DNA of 64,000 nt, taken from NCBI GenBank assembly GCA_029289325.1, contig JARFTV010000009.1, positions 1 to 64,000 of the forward strand. Reading direction: 5' to 3'. Origin of the DNA: Alphaproteobacteria bacterium. GTDB taxonomy: Bacteria > Pseudomonadota > Alphaproteobacteria > Rhodobacterales > Rhodobacteraceae. A program made the translations under genes and the position numbers. Below, in pieces: positions 11,166-24,195 of this stretch; within the stretch, counting starts at the first letter, position 1; each line of letters starts with the position of its first letter. The notes under the pieces were generated by a model, which saw only the letters and a program-made list of their open reading frames with translations, was not told where the DNA came from and ran no database searches.

Positions 11166-11930
11166 ATGGCCCAGTCGTTCCATGAACCCTTCCTGCCGCT
11201 GATCGCGCCCTCCGGCGATGCCGATGAAGCGGTGCCCCAGGCCCTTGCCGGGCGCCTTCCCTCCTATATCGCCGACCATCGCCAGCGCCTGCGCGACCGC
11301 TTCCTGCAGGCCGGCGGCGCGGCCCTGCCCGATTACGAACTGCTGGAGCTGGTCCTGTTCCGCGCCATCCCACGGCAGGATGTGAAACCGCTGGCCCGGC
11401 TCCTCCTCGATACCTTCGGCGACTTCAACCGGGTCGTCACCGCCTCACCCGCGCGGTTGCAGCTGGTCAAGGGCGTCGGCCCCGCCGTGGTGCTGGAGCT
11501 GAAGCTGGTCGAGGCCGCGGCGCAAAGGATGATGCGGGCGCGGGTGATCCAGAAGCCGCTTCTGTCCAGCTGGGACGCGCTTCTGGACTATTGCCACACC
11601 ACCATGTCCCATCGGGAGACCGAGCAGTTCCGGGTGCTGTTCCTGGACCGCAAGAACGTGCTGATCGCGGATGAAGAGCAGGCGAAGGGCACGGTGGACC
11701 ATGTGCCCGTCTACCCGCGCGAGATCGTCAAACGCGCGTTGGAGCTGAACGCCAGCGCGCTGATCCTGGTGCACAACCATCCCTCGGGGGACCCCACGCC
11801 ATCGAATGCCGACCTGTCGATGACGGCGCAGGTCCAGGACGCCTGTCAGGCCCTGGGCCTGGTGCTGCATGACCACCTGATCATCGGCAAAAGCCGGGAG
11901 CTGAGCTTCCGGGCCAGTGGCTACCTGTGA
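11166..11930 (+). CDS. radC: RadC family JAB/MPN-domain protein
   Basis: YELLELVLFRAIPRQDVKPLARLLL...ILVHNHPSGDPTPSNADLSMT...LHDHLIIG. Confidence 0.94.
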   Translation: MAQSFHEPFLPLIAPSGDADEAVPQALAGRLPSYIADHRQRLRDRFLQAGGAALPDYELLELVLFRAIPRQDVKPLARLLLDTFGDFNRVVTASPARLQLVKGVGPAVVLELKLVEAAAQRMMRARVIQKPLLSSWDALLDYCHTTMSHRETEQFRVLFLDRKNVLIADEEQAKGTVDHVPVYPREIVKRALELNASALILVHNHPSGDPTPSNADLSMTAQVQDACQALGLVLHDHLIIGKSRELSFRASGYL

Positions 11931-12625
11931 CGCCGCCGTCGCTCGATCTGCTTCTGCCGTCGCAGCGCGTCGATCCGGGCGCGCTCGGCGGCGGCGATGG
12001 CCTGCAGGATGGGCGAGAAGGTCAGGCGGTCCGGGCCGGTGGCCGGACGGGTGAAGGACCAGGAGGCGAAGCGGTTGTAGGTTTCCTCTGCCACCAGCTC
12101 GGTCAGCGAAAGTCCGACGCCCAGCTGCGCGGCGGCCTCGTGCACGGCCCAGACCACCAGCGGCCAGACCTTCGCGTCGTAATCGTCGCCCGCCATGATC
12201 CCGCCGGGCTTCAGCTTGGGATACCAGTCGGCAAGGGTCTGACCGCCCTCCAATCCGCTGTGGGCGAAGCCGTCGACGTAGATGAAGTCGAAATACCCGT
12301 CGGGAAAGAGATCGACCGCCTGGGCGAAGGTCAGGCGCAGGAGGCGGTAGTCCGAGGCAAGGCCGGTGGCAAGCAACGCGGCCTTGTATTCGCGGGCCGA
12401 GTGGCCATCGCTGTAGGCGTCGACACCGTAGAACCGGGCGAAGCGGCCGCTTTGCACCATCCGGGCAGAGAAGGAGCCGGCGGCGACGCCCAGCTCGATC
12501 CCGATATTGCCGCGGGCGGGCAGGGGGTCGATCACGTTCCAGCGGTGGGTGCCGGGGCGGCGTGTCACGGGGACGGCGGGCGTCCGGTCGGCCGCTTCGG
12601 CGATGACCTCAGGGAGATGGCGCAT
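11921..12625 (-). CDS. class I SAM-dependent methyltransferase
   Basis: IGIELGVAAGSFSARMVQSGRFARFYGVDAYSDGHS...DFIYVDGFAHSGLEGGQTLADWYPKLKPGGIMAGDDY. Confidence 0.82.
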   Translation of the reverse strand: MRHLPEVIAEAADRTPAVPVTRRPGTHRWNVIDPLPARGNIGIELGVAAGSFSARMVQSGRFARFYGVDAYSDGHSAREYKAALLATGLASDYRLLRLTFAQAVDLFPDGYFDFIYVDGFAHSGLEGGQTLADWYPKLKPGGIMAGDDYDAKVWPLVVWAVHEAAAQLGVGLSLTELVAEETYNRFASWSFTRPATGPDRLTFSPILQAIAAAERARIDALRRQKQIERRRRHR

Positions 12626-14123
12626 CGGATTCGGGAAAATGCGGGACGAGCCAAAGCTCGACGCGACGGTTGAGCTGGCGGCCGATGGCGGTTTCGTCAC
12701 AGGCCATGGGCAGGGCCTCGCCGAAGCCTTCGACGGAGGGCAGCGCCTCGGGTGGCAGGTCGGGCGCAAGCGCGGCGAGTTCCTGGGCGACGCGTCGCGC
12801 GCGCTCGATGGATAGGGCAAGGTTCGCTGGCGCAGCGCCGGAACCGTCGGAGAAACCGGCCAGAACCATACGCTCGTTACGGAAACGCCCGGCGGCGATG
12901 AGCTGGGCGAGGTCGGCCAGATTCTCGCGCGAGGTGGCGTCAAGCGTCGACGAGCCGTCTTCAAAGCGGAAGGTCAGGGACAGGCGGTCTGCCCCGTCCA
13001 TCACGTTCACCAGCCGCTTGAGATCGGCCAGCGTGATGTCGTCCCCCGCGCCCTGGATCGCGTTGATCAGGCGCAGCCCGTCGGCGGTCATCGGCTGTCG
13101 GGTGGGGGAGCGGTCGATATAGCCGCCGGCGGCGATGACCTCTTGCGCGGCGGGGGTACGGAGGAACTCCAGAAACTCGCGCGTGAGGAGGGGGAGGCGG
13201 CGCTTTGGGGTCAGGAACAGGACGGGGAGCGCCAGTGGGTAATCCTCGGCCTTGACGGCGAGGGGGGTGGGCAGGAGCGGGAAGCCGCAACTGTCGGTGA
13301 GCGGGATGCGGCGGGCGGGGCCGATATTGGCGCGGCCGATGATGGCCAGCGCCCAGGGGTCGCGGGCCACCGCCTCGGCCAGGGCGCGCTGGTCGGGATG
13401 CAGGGTCGCGGCGGCGACGGGGGCACCGACCCGGGCCGACAGGGCGCGCTGCATGTCGGTGTCGGGGTCGAGGGCGTGAAGGACGACGGGCATGTCGGGC
13501 CCGCCGATCTGCGCCCAATTCGTGACCTCACCCGCCAGGACCTTGGCGAGGCTGAGGGTGGAAATCTCGGGCGTGGGATTATCCGGCGCGACGATGGCGG
13601 CGAGGGCATCCAGGGCGAGGGCATGGGCGACGAGATCGCTGTCCGGAAGGTAGGAGAGTTTGAGGTCGGCCGCTCCGGCCTGCAACGCGGCGGTGGCGAG
13701 ATCGGGGGGCATGGGCTGAAAGGTGATTTCAGCCAGGCTCTGCTGCGTCTCGGGGTCGAGGAGGGCGGCGGCATAGCCCCCGTCGGAACGGTCCTGGTAG
13801 ATCAGCCCGCGCCGTTCGGCAAAGCTGCGAAAGAGCGGGGCGAGAAGGCCGGTACCGACATCACCGGCCCCGGTGATGCGGATCACCGCGCGGGGGGCGA
13901 TAAGGTCGGGGCAGGCCGGGCCTTCACAGATCACGCCCTGGCCATCGACGGTCAGCAGGCCATAGGAGGTCTGGATCCGGTAGAATTCGCCGTCATAGCC
14001 CTGTAGCGCGCCGGAGAGGACGATCCCGCCCTCACGCGCGATCAGCGTGACGTCCTGTGCCAGCGCCGGACCGGACGTGATGCACGCCACCAGAACCGCC
14101 GCAACCCGCGCTGCGAAACCCAT
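12609..14123 (-). CDS. phosphate-type periplasmic substrate-binding domain fused to OmpA-like domain
   Basis: Signal peptide, PBP-like core, then C-terminal LVLAGFSDGSGAAPANLALSIERARRVAQELA...GFGEALPMACDETAIGRQLNRRVELWL. Confidence 0.83.
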   Translation of the reverse strand: MGFAARVAAVLVACITSGPALAQDVTLIAREGGIVLSGALQGYDGEFYRIQTSYGLLTVDGQGVICEGPACPDLIAPRAVIRITGAGDVGTGLLAPLFRSFAERRGLIYQDRSDGGYAAALLDPETQQSLAEITFQPMPPDLATAALQAGAADLKLSYLPDSDLVAHALALDALAAIVAPDNPTPEISTLSLAKVLAGEVTNWAQIGGPDMPVVLHALDPDTDMQRALSARVGAPVAAATLHPDQRALAEAVARDPWALAIIGRANIGPARRIPLTDSCGFPLLPTPLAVKAEDYPLALPVLFLTPKRRLPLLTREFLEFLRTPAAQEVIAAGGYIDRSPTRQPMTADGLRLINAIQGAGDDITLADLKRLVNVMDGADRLSLTFRFEDGSSTLDATSRENLADLAQLIAAGRFRNERMVLAGFSDGSGAAPANLALSIERARRVAQELAALAPDLPPEALPSVEGFGEALPMACDETAIGRQLNRRVELWLVPHFPESDAPSP

Positions 14124-14142
14124 GAAATGCCTGTCCGGCCCC

Positions 14143-15048
14143 TTACTTTGGAGCGGCGAGTTTCAGGTCCGGCGCAAGATTCTTCAACACCAGAATGTCG
14201 CCGGAGGTGCCGCAAAGTGGCACGGCGACCGGATAATCTCGCAGGTCGATCCGGCCTGCGCGCAGCGTCAGGATCCGGGCATCGAGCGTGCGGCCACAGG
14301 TCTCGGGTCCGATCCGCAGTTCGACGGTCAGATCCACCTCGGCCCCGGTGGTGGGAAAGGTGTAGACCTCGGCCAGAAGCGGGTCGGTCACGGTGGGGGT
14401 GCCAAGCGTGAGGACCTTCTGTTGCAGGGGGTCTGACGTCTGACTGTCGGTACCGACGAAAAGGCGGTCCCCCTCGGTCACGCGGAGGTCGAAACGGGCG
14501 GGGCTGTCCCACTGGAAAGCGAAGCGGGTGAGGTCGGCAAGGTCCGGCACGGCGATTTCGCCCAGGACGATGGCTGAACCCTCAAGGTAGACGGCGACCA
14601 GCGCCTGTTCTTGCAAGGCCGGGAACTGGACATGCAGGGTTCCCTCGGCCCCGGTGCGGGCGGTGAAGGAAAGGCCGGCGTGGCGGATGACGACCCGTTC
14701 GGCCCGATTGCAGGGCGCGGTGAGCGACAGGCCGATCATCGCGCCGGGCTGAGCGGTCAGACCCAAGGTCGCGGGGCAATCGGCAACAGGCGGAAGCTCG
14801 GCCGAGACGGGGGTGATGCGGGTAAGATCAGGCGTGCTGTCGACCAGCCCGCTGCCGAGAGAGGCCGATTTCGGGACAGAAGCGGCCTGGGGGGGCGGGG
14901 CGACGGGGTCAAGACCAGCGGTGCGGATCAGGTCTACCTGGCCCGGCGGACGCACGGCCTGAGCCAGATGACCTGCGGCCAGAGCCACAGCCAAGGCTGC
15001 CGACGCACGCACCAAGGACCAACGGAACCCCACGAAAACACCCCTCAC
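14143..15048 (-). CDS. conserved hypothetical exported protein
   Basis: 301 aa with N-terminal hydrophobic segment, 20 bp upstream of the PBP-OmpA gene; no confident family. Confidence 0.65.
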   Translation of the reverse strand: MRGVFVGFRWSLVRASAALAVALAAGHLAQAVRPPGQVDLIRTAGLDPVAPPPQAASVPKSASLGSGLVDSTPDLTRITPVSAELPPVADCPATLGLTAQPGAMIGLSLTAPCNRAERVVIRHAGLSFTARTGAEGTLHVQFPALQEQALVAVYLEGSAIVLGEIAVPDLADLTRFAFQWDSPARFDLRVTEGDRLFVGTDSQTSDPLQQKVLTLGTPTVTDPLLAEVYTFPTTGAEVDLTVELRIGPETCGRTLDARILTLRAGRIDLRDYPVAVPLCGTSGDILVLKNLAPDLKLAAPK

Positions 15049-15097
15049 CCGACTCTAATGGACAGGGCGTAATCAGCAATACTGGCGAGTCGGTGGC

Positions 15098-15133
15098 ATT
15101 TTTGCGGAAATGCTTCCCATCATCCGCAAAAAT
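15098..15133 (-). terminator. candidate hairpin/terminator downstream of secA
   Basis: ATTTTTGCGGA-N14-TCCGCAAAAAT, 11-bp perfect stem located 25 bp past the secA stop. Confidence 0.5.
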
Positions 15134-15157
15134 TCGACACGATTTGCCACGGAACGG

Positions 15158-17860
<2,703 letters not shown>

Positions 17861-17981
17861 GTTTTCTCCGTGGCGGACGATCTGACGGTATCGTGTGGGC
17901 TGAGGAGACTTGCCCGACCACTCTCCCTTCCATAGAAGGGCCAGGGAAGAAGGCCGTTGCCCCCGTCCACGCGACTGTCGC

Positions 17982-18010
17982 GATGTAAGGGGTAGGGCGG
18001 TCATAGTCAA
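17982..18010 (-). promoter_or_regulatory. candidate sigma70-like promoter of secA
   Basis: Minus strand TTGACT-N17-TACATC about 120 nt upstream of the secA ATG; weak -10. Confidence 0.35.
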
Positions 18011-18049
18011 CTTGGCAGGGCGGATCGCCCCGATCATGAGGTGGTGAGC

Positions 18050-18883
18050 ATGCTGAAGCGCGCGGGAATTCTGGGGCTGGCGGTGGTGCTGGCAGGTCCG
18101 GTCCTGGCCGAGGGCGAGACGGCGGCCACGGTCGTCGCAACGGTTAACGGGACGGAAATCACTCTGGGCCACATGATCGCGCTGCGGGAAAGCCTGCCGC
18201 CGCAATATCAGACCCTGCCCGATGACGTGCTGTTCCGGGGCATCCTGGATCAGCTGATCCAGCAGGAGACACTGAAGCAGGCAACCGGCGACCTGTCCGT
18301 CCGGCATAGCGTGACGCTGGAGAATGAGCAGCGCGGCTACATCTCGGGCGTGGCGATCGAGCGTGTCGTGGCGGAGGCCGTCACGGATGAGGCGCTGCAG
18401 GCCGCCTATGACGCACGGTTCAAGGATGCGGCCCCGCAAACCGAATACAATGCCGCGCATATCCTGGTGGAGACCGAGGAAGAGGCCGAGAAGCTGAAGT
18501 CCGATCTGGCTGGCGGCGCGGATTTCGCGGAACTGGCCAAGGCACATTCGACGGACACCGGATCGGGCGCGGCGGGGGGCGATCTTGGCTGGTTCGGCCT
18601 GGGCGTGATGGTCAAGCCCTTTGAGGATGCCGTCGTCGGCGCGACGGTCGGTGAGGTTACCGGTCCGATCGCGACGGATTTCGGTTTTCACCTGATCCTC
18701 GTGAAGGAGACCCGGGTGGCGGAACAGCCGACGCTGGACATGGTGCGCGACGAACTGGCTGCCGAGATCGAGAATGCGGCAATTACCGCGAAGATCGAGG
18801 AACTGACCCAGGGCGCCACCATCACTCGTGAGGGTGAGGGGCTGGACCCGGAGCTTCTGAAGAACTCGTCGCTGATCGACTGA
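18050..18883 (+). CDS. peptidylprolyl isomerase (parvulin type), exported
   Basis: Signal peptide, [49 protein letters not shown]...[10 protein letters not shown]. Confidence 0.92.
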   Translation: MLKRAGILGLAVVLAGPVLAEGETAATVVATVNGTEITLGHMIALRESLPPQYQTLPDDVLFRGILDQLIQQETLKQATGDLSVRHSVTLENEQRGYISGVAIERVVAEAVTDEALQAAYDARFKDAAPQTEYNAAHILVETEEEAEKLKSDLAGGADFAELAKAHSTDTGSGAAGGDLGWFGLGVMVKPFEDAVVGATVGEVTGPIATDFGFHLILVKETRVAEQPTLDMVRDELAAEIENAAITAKIEELTQGATITREGEGLDPELLKNSSLID

Positions 18884-18904
18884 TATCCTGAACCGGGGGC
18901 GGAC

Positions 18905-20284
18905 ATGGCGAAGACCGACTGGAAGGCCGAAGCGAAGGCGCTGAAGAAGAAGGTCCGCAAGCTGAAGGATGCGCTCAGCTCTGCCGCAGGCCCGGTGGCC
19001 GAGGCAGTGGGAGAAGCGGTCGGCGATGTGGTGGCGGCCGCGAAAAAGGCAATGAAGCCGGTCTCGCCGCTCGCTCCAGCCAGCTTTCCGGTGCTTCCGG
19101 CGATCAAGGGGGCCGAGTTTGCCGCCGTGGAAGCGGGGGTGCGCTACCAGAACCGCAAGGATGTGATGCTGGTCCGGCTTGTGCCCGGCACGGTGATGGC
19201 GGGGGCATTGACCCGGTCGTCGACGCGCTCGGGCTGTGTCCGGGATTGTCAGGCGAAGCTGGCGATGAAGGTCGCACCGGGTTCAGGTGCGGCGATCGTT
19301 GTGAACTCGGGCAATTCCAACGCCTTCACCGGCAAGGTCGGGGATGAGGCCGTAGCCGCCGTCACCAGCGCGGTGGCCGAGGCCCTGGGGATCCCGGCGT
19401 CGCGGGTCTTCTCCTCCTCGACGGGTGTGATTGGCGAACCCCTGCCCTATGACAGGATCACCGCCAAGGTGCCGGATCTGGTGGCCGCGCTGACCGAGGA
19501 TGCGGTCGAGATGGCGGCGCAGGCGATCATGACGACCGACACCTTCCCCAAGGGCGCCGCCGCGACCGTACAGGGCGAGGGTGGCGTGATCCATATCAGT
19601 GGCATCGCCAAGGGTTCGGGCATGATCGCCCCGGATATGGCGACGATGCTGGTCTATATCTTCACCGATGCGAAGATCAGCCAGAGCGCCTTGCAGAAGA
19701 TGGTCTCGCGCGGGGTGGGTCCGACGTTCAACTCGATCACCGTGGACAGCGATACCTCGACTTCGGACACGCTGCTGGTTGCAGCGACCGGGCAGTCCGA
19801 GGCGGCTGAGGTCAAGGGCGCGGTGGCCAAGGCCTTTGAAACGGCGCTGCAAGGCGTGATGCGCGATCTGGCGCTGCAAGTGGTACGGGACGGTGAGGGC
19901 GCGACCAAGCTGGTCGAGGTCCGGGTGACCGGTGCCGCGAGCGACGAGGATGCGGCGAAGGTCGCCTTCAGCATCGCGAACTCGCCGCTGGTCAAGACGG
20001 CAGTGGCCGGGCAGGACCCGAACTGGGGCCGGATCGTCGCCGCCGTGGGCAAGTCCGGTGCGGCAGCGGACCGCGACAAATTGTCCATCCGGTTCGGCGA
20101 CATCCTGGTAGCCAAGGACGGCTGGCGGAACCCGGATTACCAGGAAGAGCAGGGCGCGGCCTACATGCAGGGGCAGGAACTGCTGTTCCATGTCGACCTC
20201 GGCCTCGGCAGCGCGAGGCGCAGCGTCTGGACCTGCGACCTGACCTCGCGCTACATCGAAATCAACGCCGATTACCGATCGTGA
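18905..20284 (+). CDS. argJ: bifunctional glutamate N-acetyltransferase/amino-acid acetyltransferase ArgJ
   Basis: [15 protein letters not shown] autocleavage motif, [23 protein letters not shown]-terminal [13 protein letters not shown]. About 50-aa Lys/Ala-rich N-terminal extension. Confidence 0.97.
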   Translation: MAKTDWKAEAKALKKKVRKLKDALSSAAGPVAEAVGEAVGDVVAAAKKAMKPVSPLAPASFPVLPAIKGAEFAAVEAGVRYQNRKDVMLVRLVPGTVMAGALTRSSTRSGCVRDCQAKLAMKVAPGSGAAIVVNSGNSNAFTGKVGDEAVAAVTSAVAEALGIPASRVFSSSTGVIGEPLPYDRITAKVPDLVAALTEDAVEMAAQAIMTTDTFPKGAAATVQGEGGVIHISGIAKGSGMIAPDMATMLVYIFTDAKISQSALQKMVSRGVGPTFNSITVDSDTSTSDTLLVAATGQSEAAEVKGAVAKAFETALQGVMRDLALQVVRDGEGATKLVEVRVTGAASDEDAAKVAFSIANSPLVKTAVAGQDPNWGRIVAAVGKSGAAADRDKLSIRFGDILVAKDGWRNPDYQEEQGAAYMQGQELLFHVDLGLGSARRSVWTCDLTSRYIEINADYRS

Positions 20285-20679
20285 GAACGCTACTCGTCTC
20301 GGCCGTCGCGCTGATCGATGCGGACGGCCGCGTGCTTCTGGCGCAGCGGCCCGAGGGTAAGTCCTTGGCGGGCCTGTGGGAATTTCCCGGCGGCAAGGTG
20401 GAACCGGGGGAAACCCCGGAGGCCGCACTGATCCGTGAGCTGAAGGAAGAGCTGGACATCGACACCTGGGCAAGCTGCCTCGCGCCGCTGACCTTTGCCA
20501 GTCACAGCTATGACGACTTCCACCTGCTGATGCCGCTCTTTGCCTGCCGTCGCTGGCAGGGGACCGTCCGGTCGCTGGAGGGGCAGCAGCTGGCCTGGGT
20601 CAGGCCGAGCCAGCTGCGTGACTATCCGATGCCGCCCGCCGACCTGCCGCTGATCCCGATCCTGCGCGACTGGCTCTAG
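20281..20679 (+). CDS. mutT: (deoxy)nucleoside triphosphate pyrophosphohydrolase, MutT/NUDIX
   Basis: NUDIX box GGKVEPGETPEAALIRELKEELDI; GTGA overlap with argJ. Confidence 0.92.
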   Translation: MRTLLVSAVALIDADGRVLLAQRPEGKSLAGLWEFPGGKVEPGETPEAALIRELKEELDIDTWASCLAPLTFASHSYDDFHLLMPLFACRRWQGTVRSLEGQQLAWVRPSQLRDYPMPPADLPLIPILRDWL

Positions 20680-20763
20680 CTAGAATTTTACGTGACTTCC
20701 GCTTGGAATTCAGGTCAAATTATACAACCTAGCGGTGAGTGGCCTTGAAGGGCGGGGAACCTG

Positions 20764-20904
20764 ATGTTGCGGACGATCACGATTGGCAGCAGCCTGCAGG
20801 TTCAGGGCCTGATGGTGCGTACCTTGCCTGACGGACGGATCACGATCCGCGTCGACGACCGGTTGTTCACCGGCTTTCCGATCCCGGTCATCCGCGCCGC
20901 CTGA
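20764..20904 (+). CDS. small protein, 46 aa (MLRTITIGSSLQVQGLMVRTLPDGRITIRVDDRLFTGFPIPVIRAA)
   Basis: Complete ATG..TGA ORF below the track's size cutoff. Purine-rich GGGCGGGGAA just upstream, strong G/C third-position bias, followed 9 bp later by an intrinsic-terminator hairpin. Confidence 0.6.
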   Translation: MLRTITIGSSLQVQGLMVRTLPDGRITIRVDDRLFTGFPIPVIRAA

Positions 20905-20913
20905 TCAAAAGAA

Positions 20914-20938
20914 AAAGCCGGGCACAAGGCCCGGCTTT
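20914..20938. terminator. bidirectional intrinsic terminator
   Basis: AAAGCCGGGC-ACAAG-GCCCGGCTTT, 10-bp stem, between the small ORF and convergent infB. Confidence 0.82.
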
Positions 20939-20958
20939 CGCGTTTTCGGTCAGCGGGA

Positions 20959-23532
20959 TCAGTCCAGCGTGCGCTGAACTTCCTCACGCTCGAAGATTTC
21001 GATCACGTCGCCCTGACGGATGTCTTCATAGTTCTCGAAGGCCATGCCGCACTCCTGGCCCGAGATGACTTCTTTCACCTCGTCCTTGAAGCGCTTGAGC
21101 GTCTTCAGCGTGCCCTCGTGGATCACCACGTTGTCGCGCAAGAGACGGACGCCCGCGGAACGGCGCGCGACACCTTCGGTGACCAGACAGCCCGCGACCT
21201 TGCCGACGTTCGAGACCTTGAAGACCTCGAGGATCTTGGCATAGCCGATGAAATGCTCGCGCACTTCGGCCTTGAGCAAGCCCGAGGCGGCGGCTTTGAT
21301 GTCATCGACCAGATCGTAGATGATCGAGTAGTAGCGCAGTTCGACGCCCTTCTGCGTCGCCGACGCCCGTGCCGTCGCATTGGCGCGGACGTTGAAGCCG
21401 ATGATCGGCGCCTTCGAGGCCTCGGCCAGTGCCACGTCGGTGTCGGTGATGGCACCGACGCCCGAATGCAGCACGCGGACGCGCACTTCGTCGTTGCCGA
21501 TCTTCTCCATCGCCTGGACGATGGCCTCGGCCGAGCCCTGGACGTCGGCCTTGATCAGGATCGGCAGCTCGGCCACCGACTGGTCGGCCTTGGCCTTGGC
21601 CATCAGCTGCTCCAGCGTGGTCGCAGCACCGGCTGCGGCGCGCTTGTCCTTGGCGGTCTTGATCCGATAGTCGGCAATCTCACGCGCCTGGGCTTCGGTT
21701 TCGACGACGTTCAGCGTGTCGCCCGCCGACGGCGTGCCCGAGAGGCCCAGCACTTCGACCGGGACCGAGGGGCCAGCTTCTGCCACCGTCTCGCCCTTGT
21801 CGTTGATCAGCGCGCGGACCTTGCCCCACTGCTCGCCGACGACGAAGATGTCGCCCTTCTTCAGCGTGCCGTTCTGGACCAGAACCGTCGCAACCGGGCC
21901 GCGACCCACGTCGAGCTTGGCTTCGATCACCGCGCCCGAGGCCGAACGGTTCGGGTTGGCGCGAAGTTCCAGCACCTCGGCCTGCAGGCCGATCGCCTCA
22001 AGCAGATCGTCCAGACCAAGGCCGGTCTTGGCCGAAACCTCGACATCCTGCACGTCGCCGGACATGGCTTCGACCACGACCTCGTGCTGCAGGAGGTCGG
22101 TGCGGACCTTCTGCGGGTTGGCCTCGTGCTTGTCGATCTTGTTGATCGCCACGATCATCGGCACCTTGGCCGCCTTGGCGTGGTTGATCGCCTCGACCGT
22201 CTGCGGCATCACGGCGTCGTCGGCCGCGACCACCAGGATCACGATATCCGTCACCTGTGCCCCGCGCGAGCGCATGGAGGTGAAGGCTGCGTGGCCCGGC
22301 GTGTCGAGGAAGGTCACTAGCTGGCCGTTGGGCGTCCTCACCTGATAGGCGCCGATATGCTGGGTGATCCCCCCGGCTTCGCCCGAGGCGACGCTGGTCT
22401 TGCGCAGCGCGTCCAGAAGCGAGGTCTTGCCGTGGTCGACGTGGCCCATGATCGTGACGATCGGCGGGCGCGGCAGCAGATCGTCGGCCTTGTCCTCGAC
22501 CGTATCAATGACCTGTTCGACGTCGGCATCCGAGACACGGACGGCCTTGTGGCCGAATTCCTCGATCACCAGTTCGGCGGTATCGGCATCGATGGTCTGG
22601 TTCATCGTGACCATCATGCCCATCTTCATCAGGGCCTTGACCACATCGGCCGCACGCTCGGCCATGCGGTTTGCCAGTTCCGAAACCACGATGGTTTCCG
22701 GAAGCTGCACGTCGCGGCTCTGCTTCTCGGCCTTCTGGCCCATGCCCATCGCCTTGGCGCGGGCCTTTTCCTGCTTGCGCTTCATCGCGGCAAGGCTGCG
22801 CTGGCGGCCACCTTCACCCGAGAGGGCGTCGCTGAGCGTCAGCTTGCCGGCGCGGCGGCCATCCTCGGTGCCACGCTTGGCACCACGATCGGCGCGGTCG
22901 TCCTTTTCGCGGTCGGTCTTGCGGGGCGTCGGCAGACCGGGCTTGGACGAAGCCGGGCCGCGGGCCTCTTCGGTCGCGGCGGGCGCGGCCGCGGCGGCGG
23001 GCTTGGCCGCTGCCGCGGCAGGCATGGTCGAACGCGAGCGGGTGCCCAGCACCTCGGCCTTGCGCGCCTCGGCGGCGGCGACCTTGGCGGCAGCCTCGGC
23101 CTTGGCGGCGCGTTCCTCTTCCTCAGCCTTCAGGCGCAGAGCCTCGGCGCGTTCGCGATCCTCACGCTCCTTCGCCTCGATCTCCTCGCGGCGGCGGGCG
23201 CGGTCTTCCTCGCGCTGGCGCTCTTCCTCGGCCCGGCGGGCGGCGTCCTCGGCCTCACGCGCCTTGGCAGCGCGCAGGGCGGCGAGACGACGCTCCATCT
23301 CGGCATCGGAGATCCCGGCGGGACGCTTCGACGGATCGCCAAGGTTGGTCGGTGCCGAGCCCGTGCCAGCGCCCGGCGCCCCCGGTTTTGCCGGAGTGGG
23401 CACCACAACGCGCTTGCGTTTGGTTTCGACCACGACGCTCTTGGTCCGGCCATGGCTGAAGCTTTGCTTCACCTGTCCGGAACGGGGGGCGCCCCCAAGG
23501 CCAAGAGGTTTCTTGCCGTCAGTATCGCTCAT
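20959..23532 (-). CDS. infB: translation initiation factor IF-2
   Basis: 857 aa; [39 protein letters not shown]. Confidence 0.99.
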   Translation of the reverse strand: MSDTDGKKPLGLGGAPRSGQVKQSFSHGRTKSVVVETKRKRVVVPTPAKPGAPGAGTGSAPTNLGDPSKRPAGISDAEMERRLAALRAAKAREAEDAARRAEEERQREEDRARRREEIEAKEREDRERAEALRLKAEEEERAAKAEAAAKVAAAEARKAEVLGTRSRSTMPAAAAAKPAAAAAPAATEEARGPASSKPGLPTPRKTDREKDDRADRGAKRGTEDGRRAGKLTLSDALSGEGGRQRSLAAMKRKQEKARAKAMGMGQKAEKQSRDVQLPETIVVSELANRMAERAADVVKALMKMGMMVTMNQTIDADTAELVIEEFGHKAVRVSDADVEQVIDTVEDKADDLLPRPPIVTIMGHVDHGKTSLLDALRKTSVASGEAGGITQHIGAYQVRTPNGQLVTFLDTPGHAAFTSMRSRGAQVTDIVILVVAADDAVMPQTVEAINHAKAAKVPMIVAINKIDKHEANPQKVRTDLLQHEVVVEAMSGDVQDVEVSAKTGLGLDDLLEAIGLQAEVLELRANPNRSASGAVIEAKLDVGRGPVATVLVQNGTLKKGDIFVVGEQWGKVRALINDKGETVAEAGPSVPVEVLGLSGTPSAGDTLNVVETEAQAREIADYRIKTAKDKRAAAGAATTLEQLMAKAKADQSVAELPILIKADVQGSAEAIVQAMEKIGNDEVRVRVLHSGVGAITDTDVALAEASKAPIIGFNVRANATARASATQKGVELRYYSIIYDLVDDIKAAASGLLKAEVREHFIGYAKILEVFKVSNVGKVAGCLVTEGVARRSAGVRLLRDNVVIHEGTLKTLKRFKDEVKEVISGQECGMAFENYEDIRQGDVIEIFEREEVQRTLD

Positions 23533-23537
23533 GCGTC

Positions 23538-24173
23538 CTACGTATCCTTCATGGCGGTCTCGCCGCCGTCATCCCCGCCGCTCTGCCCACGCAGCCCGGC
23601 GAGTTTTGCCGCTTCCATTACAACACGGGACCTGAGTCCACCAGCGGCAAGCGCGGCGTGTATCGCACGTTCGCGCCCGAATGCCAAACCGATTTCCCCA
23701 GCCGAAAGGCAGCCGATGAAGCCCTTTTCGCCATCCGGCGCGTGCAGCTTCGTCTTGCCCCGTTCCGACCCGTCGCTGGCCTGGATCAGCGTCGCCGCCG
23801 TGCCCTTGACCAGCCAATCCTTCACCTTCTCATAGCCGGTGACCGCCTCACCCGCCTTGCGCGCCATCGACAGCAATTCGACGGTCCGTTGGGCGACCAG
23901 AGTCTCCACCAGATCGGCCAGACCCTCCGGCGTCTTTGCCGGTTGCCGGGCCGCACGCGTGAAGAGGTTCTTCTTCACCGCCCTGTCGATCGCCGCCCGG
24001 TCGGCCGCGACATAGAAGCCACGCCCAGGCAGCTTGCCCAGGATGTCGGGCACGACCTGCCCGTCAGGACCCAGGCAAAAGCGGATCAACCCCGCCTTCG
24101 GCTGGCTCTCCCCGGTCGCAATGCACTTGCGTTCGGGGTCGTCCCTGTCCTTTTCCCGGCCGCCGCGCGTCAA
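23538..24173 (-). CDS. RNA-binding protein, YlxR (DUF448) plus L7Ae-like domains
   Basis: [57 protein letters not shown], between nusA and infB. Confidence 0.9.
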   Translation of the reverse strand: MTRGGREKDRDDPERKCIATGESQPKAGLIRFCLGPDGQVVPDILGKLPGRGFYVAADRAAIDRAVKKNLFTRAARQPAKTPEGLADLVETLVAQRTVELLSMARKAGEAVTGYEKVKDWLVKGTAATLIQASDGSERGKTKLHAPDGEKGFIGCLSAGEIGLAFGRERAIHAALAAGGLRSRVVMEAAKLAGLRGQSGGDDGGETAMKDT

Positions 24174-24195
24174 CGCGTGTCCCCGAGGCCTGAGA

